The notes beneath the pieces were generated by a model that did not search any database, had not been told where the DNA came from, and saw only the letters and a program-made list of their open reading frames with translations. The position numbers and the translations under genes are program-made. From assembly GCA_017965425.1 (NCBI GenBank), contig JAGCPY010000074.1:1-56533 (forward strand): a stretch of DNA of 56,533 nt, written 5' to 3'. The stretch is from Bacteroidaceae bacterium (GTDB lineage: Bacteria; Bacteroidota; Bacteroidia; Bacteroidales; Bacteroidaceae). Positions within the stretch are counted from its first letter, which is position 1. The number at the start of each line of letters is the position of its first letter. Shown here piece by piece: positions 52,580 to 56,533 of the stretch.

Positions 52580-54169
52580 ATGATATACGCACTCGTGGAT
52601 TGTGACAACTGCTACGTCTCTTGCGAACGGGTCTTCAATCCCGCCCTCGAGGGCAAGCCCGTCGTCGTTCTCTCAAACAACGACGGCTGCGTCGTCGCCC
52701 GCAGCCAGGAGGCCAAGGCACTGGGCATACCCGAAGGCTTGCCCTTTTTCCAGCTGGCAGAACGGTTCCCCGGAGAAGAGATTCATGCCTTCAGCAGCAA
52801 CTACACACTCTATGCCGACATGTCACGCCGCGTGATGAGCATCCTCCGCCAGAGCGCCCCGGAGATCTTCGTCTATAGCATCGACGAGGCCTTCCTCATG
52901 CTCGACCAGTCGCCCTCCATCCATCCATCCTTCAAACAACAGGAAGAGCCCCCACTGTGCGCGGCGGTTTCCCCGCCGCGTCCCATCCATCCAGCCTTCA
53001 AACAACAGGAAGAGCCCCTACTGTGCGCGGCGGTTTCCCCGCCGCGTCCCATGCAGACAGACTTCAAACAACAGGAAGAGCCCCTACTGTGCGCGGCGGT
53101 TTCCCCGCCGCGTCCCATGCAAACAGCCTTCAAACAATGGGAAGAGCCCCCACTGTGCGCGGCGGTTTCCCCGCCGCGTCCCATGCAAACAGACTTCAAA
53201 CAATGGGGAGAAGCCCTTGCGGCGAAAGTGCGCAAGTGGACAGGCATGCCCGTCAGCATCGGCATCGCCCGCACAAAGACCCTCGCCAAGGTAGCCAGCA
53301 AGTTCGCAAAGCGCTACCCAGCTTACAAGAAATGTTGCTTCATCGAGACAGAAGACCAACGGCAGAAAGCGCTCTCACTCCTACCCGTCGAAGACGTGTG
53401 GGGCATCGGTCCCCGCCATGCCGCACGGCTCAAAGCAGCGGGCGTGAACACCGCGCTTGACTTCACGCATATTCCCGCGCAGAGCGTACGGCGCTCCATG
53501 ACCGTCACAGGCTTGCGCACCTGGATGGAACTCCACGGACGCGACTGCATAGCGCTCGACAACCTGCCTCGCAAACACACCATCTGCACAAGCCGCAGCT
53601 TCCCCAAGACGATGGCCTCCAACGAGTCGCTCGCCACCAACGTGGCTGGCTTCGCAGCCCGTTGTGCACAGAAACTCCGAGCCCAACATAGCATCGCACA
53701 ATTCGTCACCGCGTTCATCTCCACCAACCCCTTCCGCCAGGACCTCGACCAGATCTCCCTCGCCCGCACCGTCAGCTTACCCGCACCCGCCTCTTCCGAC
53801 CCCGAGATCATACATGCTGCCCTCACCGCATTGCAAGCCTGCCTCAACGCAGCCTCTTCTCACCACGATCATTCCACCTACCAATGGAAGCGCGCCGGCG
53901 TCATCGTCAGCGGCATCATCCCTGACTCAGAACTGCAAACCAGCTTCTTCGACATTCCGCCCGTCCTGAAACAGAAGCTGACACGGCTCTCAGAGGTAGC
54001 AGATGCCATCAACCGCAAGCATGGCGAAGAAACCATACAAGTCGCACGCGCATTACGGGCCACCGACCCTGAAACGGGCAAAGCACTGACATTCCGCAAC
54101 AGCATACTCCACGACCACCGCTCACCCTTCTATACCACAGACATTCGAGACATCATGGAGGTCAAGTAA
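52580..54169 (+). CDS. umuC: Y-family DNA polymerase UmuC with an 88-residue in-frame tandem repeat
   Basis: A 529-residue polymerase from the ATG at 52580. [20 protein letters not shown] gives the first metal site, [14 protein letters not shown] the finger, and [10 protein letters not shown] (near residue 100) the catalytic SIDE. Residues 118-205 are four 22-residue units ([20 protein letters not shown]..), after which the normal palm resumes with [15 protein letters not shown] and [32 protein letters not shown] is the thumb HhH. The little finger and UmuC C-terminal part follow. Without the repeat it would be 441 residues, near the family size. It does translesion synthesis with UmuD'. Confidence 0.9.
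   Translation: MIYALVDCDNCYVSCERVFNPALEGKPVVVLSNNDGCVVARSQEAKALGIPEGLPFFQLAERFPGEEIHAFSSNYTLYADMSRRVMSILRQSAPEIFVYSIDEAFLMLDQSPSIHPSFKQQEEPPLCAAVSPPRPIHPAFKQQEEPLLCAAVSPPRPMQTDFKQQEEPLLCAAVSPPRPMQTAFKQWEEPPLCAAVSPPRPMQTDFKQWGEALAAKVRKWTGMPVSIGIARTKTLAKVASKFAKRYPAYKKCCFIETEDQRQKALSLLPVEDVWGIGPRHAARLKAAGVNTALDFTHIPAQSVRRSMTVTGLRTWMELHGRDCIALDNLPRKHTICTSRSFPKTMASNESLATNVAGFAARCAQKLRAQHSIAQFVTAFISTNPFRQDLDQISLARTVSLPAPASSDPEIIHAALTALQACLNAASSHHDHSTYQWKRAGVIVSGIIPDSELQTSFFDIPPVLKQKLTRLSEVADAINRKHGEETIQVARALRATDPETGKALTFRNSILHDHRSPFYTTDIRDIMEVK
52931..53194 (+). repeat. Four 66-bp tandem units inside umuC
   Basis: Units start at 52931, 52997, 53063 and 53129, with the native sequence resuming at 53195 from the same TTCAAACAA start. 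Each contains the 8-bp hairpin CGCGGCGG/CCGCCGCG. The units differ at a few bases, so they are not a recent assembly error of one unit. 66 is a multiple of three, so copy-number change keeps frame. Confidence 0.9.
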
Positions 54170-54356
54170 ACCTGAATCCTTTTACAGCATGAACTCGTTA
54201 ATCAACCCTGTATGCTCTTCTCTGCCACCTCCACACCGACAAGCGCGATAAATGACGTTTACTCTTCCACCACATCACCCTCGTTCTCGACCCACCCAAT
54301 AGCATTTCGGGAACGCCGTTTCCTCCAACTTGAAGGAATCTAACGTTTTTAACCTT

Positions 54357-54662
54357 GAGTCCACTTGAAAAAGTCCTGCACTCAGCCCAAAGGGACGCTC
54401 CTTGCTTGGAGAAAGGACTGTAAGCCCATAGCCCAAGGCAGCAAGCAGCGCCGAAACGCCCCAACGGGGCAGAAAGCACTCAGCCCAGGGCAGCACCGAA
54501 ACGCCCCAACGGGGCAGAAAGCACTCAGCCCAGGGCAGCGCCGAAACGCCCCAACGGGGCAGAAAGCACTCAGCCCAGGGCAGCGCCCTGGGTCATAATC
54601 AACCGGTTTCATTACGCCCTGAAAGGGCAAAAGCATTCATTTTGACTTTTTCAAGTGGACTC
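54357..54662. mobile_element. 306-bp MITE-like element with three 45-bp internal repeats
   Basis: Same 19-bp terminal inverted repeats as the element at 49761 (54357-54375 and 54644-54662) and nearly identical inside. The difference in length, 90 bp, equals two extra copies of the 45-bp unit (CAGCGCCGAAACGCCCCAAC..). No target duplication is visible (flanks TTAACCTT and ATATCATC). It lies in the 1-kb gap after umuC. The 187 bp before it (54170-54356) show no gene that I can support. Confidence 0.8.
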
Positions 54663-54723
54663 ATATCATCCATCAACACCTTTAGATTTGCGCCATTTTC
54701 ACTAATAGCCATCAAGAAATTCT

Positions 54724-55009
54724 TTAAACGTTTATTATTATCTTGTTCTTTTGAGGTTGTATGGTTGTTCGTTTGAAAGTGACCCATATGAATGTCGCAT
54801 TTTGGCTGAACTCAGGTTCAGGGGGGCTTCACGACAAGCATCAACCATACGGCCTACACCACTGTCCCAATTTTCCAAGAATGTGGGTTTGAAGAGCACG
54901 TCGGAAATGCTTGGGTTCTGTGGGAAGTTTTCAATCTCCACATGGTCATCATAGATGGAGATCCCAACGTGAGGGTTTCATGTCCTTGTATGATTGCATT
55001 AACATCCTC
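54724..55009 (-). pseudogene. Remnant of an AAA_4/AlbA_2-type ATP-binding regulator, C-terminal part
   Basis: Three frame pieces on the minus strand join to a familiar C-terminal pattern: VNAIIQG (near 55000), then GISIYDDHVEIENFPQNP and ENWDSGVGRMVDACREA, then after a frame change EPEFSQNATFIWVTFKRT up to a stop at 54724. The frame change lies at a run of six G (near 54828-54833). The N-terminal two thirds are missing. Such proteins (RecG-like putative regulators) are common in Bacteroidales. It is degenerate and not expected to work. Confidence 0.6.
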
Positions 55010-55167
55010 TATTTTTATGATGACTTATAATTGACAATGTGCTTGTAAAGGCACTCATATAATCAAAAATAAAGCATTTGTTTACCGTTTCGCGCGATCT
55101 TAAGCAAATGATGCTTAAAACAAAACTGTGGCATAACAAAAAGAAACGATTTGTGTTGAGAAATGAC

Positions 55168-55175
55168 TACCTTTG
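55168..55175 (+). promoter_or_regulatory. TAnnTTTG -7 box before the Crp-like regulator
   Basis: TACCTTTG lies 18 bp before the ATG at 55194. It overlaps the upstream ATG at 55173, which rules that start out. The region 55010-55167 upstream holds no gene I can support. Confidence 0.55.
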
Positions 55176-55193
55176 CCAACAAATTCGACGACA

Positions 55194-55769
55194 ATGGAAC
55201 AGAAATTCAACAATAACCGATTGGATTTGCAGGTGCTACGGGGGTTCTGCGAACGAGAGGGTGAGGAAATCGCTTACCGCAAGGGTCACCAACTGGAGCG
55301 TGAGGGTGAACCTGCACAGTGGTTCGCTTTTGTCACTGAAGGATGTTTCAAATATGTAAAATATGGCATAAGCGACGACAGGGCACATATCACGTGGTTC
55401 TCGTTTGAGGGCGAGTTCGTATGTGACTACCCTACATTTTTCTATGGCCGTCCGTCACAGGCTACGATTGAGGCAATGGCGCCCAGTCGCGTACTGAGGG
55501 CTACCGGCCAGCAACTGGAACTATTCTTCAATCAAAACATGGAAACGATGAAACTACGAGCCAAGATTGGCGAGCACATCCTCAGCCAATTCCGCTCACG
55601 CTATCTTGACCTCCATTGTACTACGCCCCGTGAACGCTACGAGATGTTGCTGCAACGCTGTCCTGGTATCATGGAGTTTCTTGACTTACAAGACATCGCC
55701 TCGTTCTTAAACGTCCATCCCAATACTGTCAGCAAAATACGGCGTGACATAACATTTGGCGACAGGTAA
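55194..55769 (+). CDS. Crp/Fnr-family transcriptional regulator
   Basis: A 191-residue protein from the ATG at 55194 (MEQKFNNNRLDLQVL). The N-terminal cyclic-nucleotide-binding-like barrel has AYRKGHQLEREGEPAQWFAF and EGCFKYVKYG. The C-terminal helix-turn-helix is FLDLQDIASFLNVHPNTVSK, followed by IRRDI. The barrel lacks a clear cAMP-binding RxS motif, and there is no Fnr cysteine set, so the ligand is unknown. The gene stands alone, followed by a hairpin at 55815. Confidence 0.8.
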   Translation: MEQKFNNNRLDLQVLRGFCEREGEEIAYRKGHQLEREGEPAQWFAFVTEGCFKYVKYGISDDRAHITWFSFEGEFVCDYPTFFYGRPSQATIEAMAPSRVLRATGQQLELFFNQNMETMKLRAKIGEHILSQFRSRYLDLHCTTPRERYEMLLQRCPGIMEFLDLQDIASFLNVHPNTVSKIRRDITFGDR

Positions 55770-55814
55770 TAGTCTATAACAGATAGAAACTCTCAACCTA
55801 AGTTGAGACATTTA

Positions 55815-55848
55815 CCCTTGGCATTTATATAATAGATTTAGCCAAGGG
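55815..55848 (+). terminator. Intrinsic terminator after the Crp-like gene
   Basis: Perfect 8-bp stem CCCTTGGC/GCCAAGGG with an 18-nt loop, followed by GGCTATTTTTATG. A smaller TCTCAAC/GTTGAGA hairpin lies just before (55791-55808). Confidence 0.7.
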
Positions 55849-55907
55849 GCTATTTTTATGCTTTTTTGTAACTTTACGGCCCAAACAAGCAAAAATAACA
55901 TCTGAAA

Positions 55908-56444
55908 ATGGAACTAAGACATTGGACGCAAGCAGACGCAATGGAACTGACAAGCCTTTGTAATGCAGTTGACAGGCATCACCTTTCAGACCGTCTGCCC
56001 TATCCTTATACGGAAAAGGATGCGAAAGAATGGTTGAAGATGGTTACCGATAATTATACAATTACCGGTATCTATCGAGCTATTGTATATGATGGGAAAC
56101 TCATAGGCAGCATATCGGTTGAGAAGAAAGATGATGATGCAGAAATCGGTTATATGCTTCTCAATGAATATTCAAACAAAGGGATTGGCACAGAAGCAGT
56201 CAGACAAGTATGTTCCATTGCATTCAAGGTCTTATCGCTTGAACATATAACGGCCAATGTCTTTCCACAAAACATTGCTTCAATTCGAGTACTACTGAAG
56301 AATGACTTCTATTATAAAGGTACTATACCAAATGCCGTCATAAAGGATGGCTATGTTTATGACTTGCTCATTTACGGATTGACAAAAGAGACAATAAAAC
56401 GGCGCAGGGGGAAAAGTCCGTGGATAAGCCCCCATGCCACCTAA
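55908..56444 (+). CDS. GNAT-family N-acetyltransferase (RimL-like), possibly with altered C-terminus
   Basis: A 178-residue enzyme. It begins MELRHWTQADAMELTSLC, with ISVEKKDDDAEIGYMLLNEY and the acetyl-CoA loop NKGIGTEAVRQV, then ITANVFPQNIASIRVLLKND as in RimJ/RimL-type acetyltransferases. The natural end should be about DLLIYGLTKE. The last residues (RRRGKSPWISPHAT) appear to run into the end of an insertion sequence whose transposase tail overlaps on the other strand. Substrate is unknown. Confidence 0.8.
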   Translation: MELRHWTQADAMELTSLCNAVDRHHLSDRLPYPYTEKDAKEWLKMVTDNYTITGIYRAIVYDGKLIGSISVEKKDDDAEIGYMLLNEYSNKGIGTEAVRQVCSIAFKVLSLEHITANVFPQNIASIRVLLKNDFYYKGTIPNAVIKDGYVYDLLIYGLTKETIKRRRGKSPWISPHAT

Positions 56445-56533
56445 CCAAATATCTTAGCGCAACGGAACATGAAGAAGGGCAGGTCATTGACCCCATGCAC
56501 CTGTGCTCTTAAGCCCTTCACCTTTGAATTGAA
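56441..56533 (-). CDS. Transposase, C-terminal 30 residues (cut by window edge)
   Basis: The minus strand from the right edge reads FNSKVKGLRAQVHGVNDLPF, then FMFRCAKIFG and a stop at 56443-56441. This resembles the C-terminal tail of DDE transposases of insertion sequences (SKVK..RA.GF..F..F.. pattern, ISL3-like). The 40 bp after its stop contain GGGGAAAAGTCCGTGGAT, which may be the IS end. Most of the gene lies outside the window. Confidence 0.55.
   Translation of the reverse strand, partial: FNSKVKGLRAQVHGVNDLPFFMFRCAKIFG

Noticed and set aside
52873-53301. Minus-strand repeat protein ([10 protein letters not shown].. units) opposite umuC
   Set aside because: It arises from the 66-bp units in umuC, which are in frame with the polymerase; the minus-strand reading has no start context or domain.
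54382-54636. Small repeat proteins read from the MITE-like element
   Set aside because: The frames come from the 45-bp units (a multiple of three), lack ribosome-binding or promoter context, and do not survive as proteins in the shorter element.
1-56533. tRNA or rRNA genes
   Set aside because: I looked through the gaps between genes for cloverleaf-like sequences and conserved rRNA stretches and saw none; a covariance-model search would be decisive.

Overview
The window looks like chromosomal DNA of a Bacteroidota bacterium, most likely Bacteroidales and close to Prevotellaceae. The reasons are: many start sites have no Shine-Dalgarno but carry the Bacteroidetes -7 box TAnnTTTG; lipoboxes and Sec signals are typical of the group; and the gene set is typical too (type IX secretion PorQ, an ExbB/small membrane protein/ExbD/ExbD set with TonB, a parA-parB-DUF5683-mltD-relA cluster, UmuD/UmuC, DUF3244-like and Rhs proteins). 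Species cannot be named from the sequence alone.

Layout. 1-3.8 kb (minus strand): a cut-off Gfo/Idh/MocA oxidoreductase, a radical SAM/SPASM enzyme, a small lipoprotein, and a 573-residue protein that joins an ECF sigma factor to a membrane helix, a periplasmic linker and an outer-membrane barrel. The last three genes share an upstream 41-nt module with identical spacing, so they look like one self-controlled regulon. I consider this the most novel system in the window. 3.8-6.1 kb: an SDR gene broken by one stop codon and an M1-like peptidase. 6.1-19.2 kb: an Rhs polymorphic-toxin locus read on the minus strand. In transcription order it has a membrane-anchored TPR regulator, a DUF3244-like protein, a protein with a T9SS-like C-terminus, two large YD-repeat proteins (the second with an L,D-transpeptidase-like tip), a signal-peptide protein fused to a displaced Rhs core and lipase tip, an ankyrin protein, a two-helix membrane protein and an orphan Rhs core fragment.

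19.6-32 kb: Lrp regulator, Exb/TonB energy system, TatD, polyprenyl synthase, PorQ, Cmk, IspH, GpmI, an outer-membrane protein and TadA. 32-43.7 kb (mostly plus strand): ParA, ParB, DUF5683, a LysM transglycosylase, RelA/SpoT, then MerR (minus), acyltransferase, AlaS and a nucleotidyltransferase. 43.9-52.5 kb (minus): zinc-ribbon lipoprotein, U32 protein, MetA, M13 peptidase, ABC-F ATPase and UmuD. 52.6 kb to the end: UmuC, a repeat element, an ATPase remnant, a Crp-like regulator, a GNAT enzyme and the tail of a transposase.

Repeats are a second theme. A 216-bp element with 19-bp terminal inverted repeats and an 8-bp target duplication (49761-49976) has a 306-bp relative at 54357-54662. The two differ by exactly two extra 45-bp internal units. 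A 22-bp GTGTAC-centred repeat occurs at two convergent gene ends and inside the U32 coding sequence. UmuC carries four in-frame 66-bp units just after its catalytic motif, and palindromic repeats extend or interrupt the ABC-F, Cmk and IspH genes. Repeats in this genome therefore seem to invade coding sequence while keeping frame.
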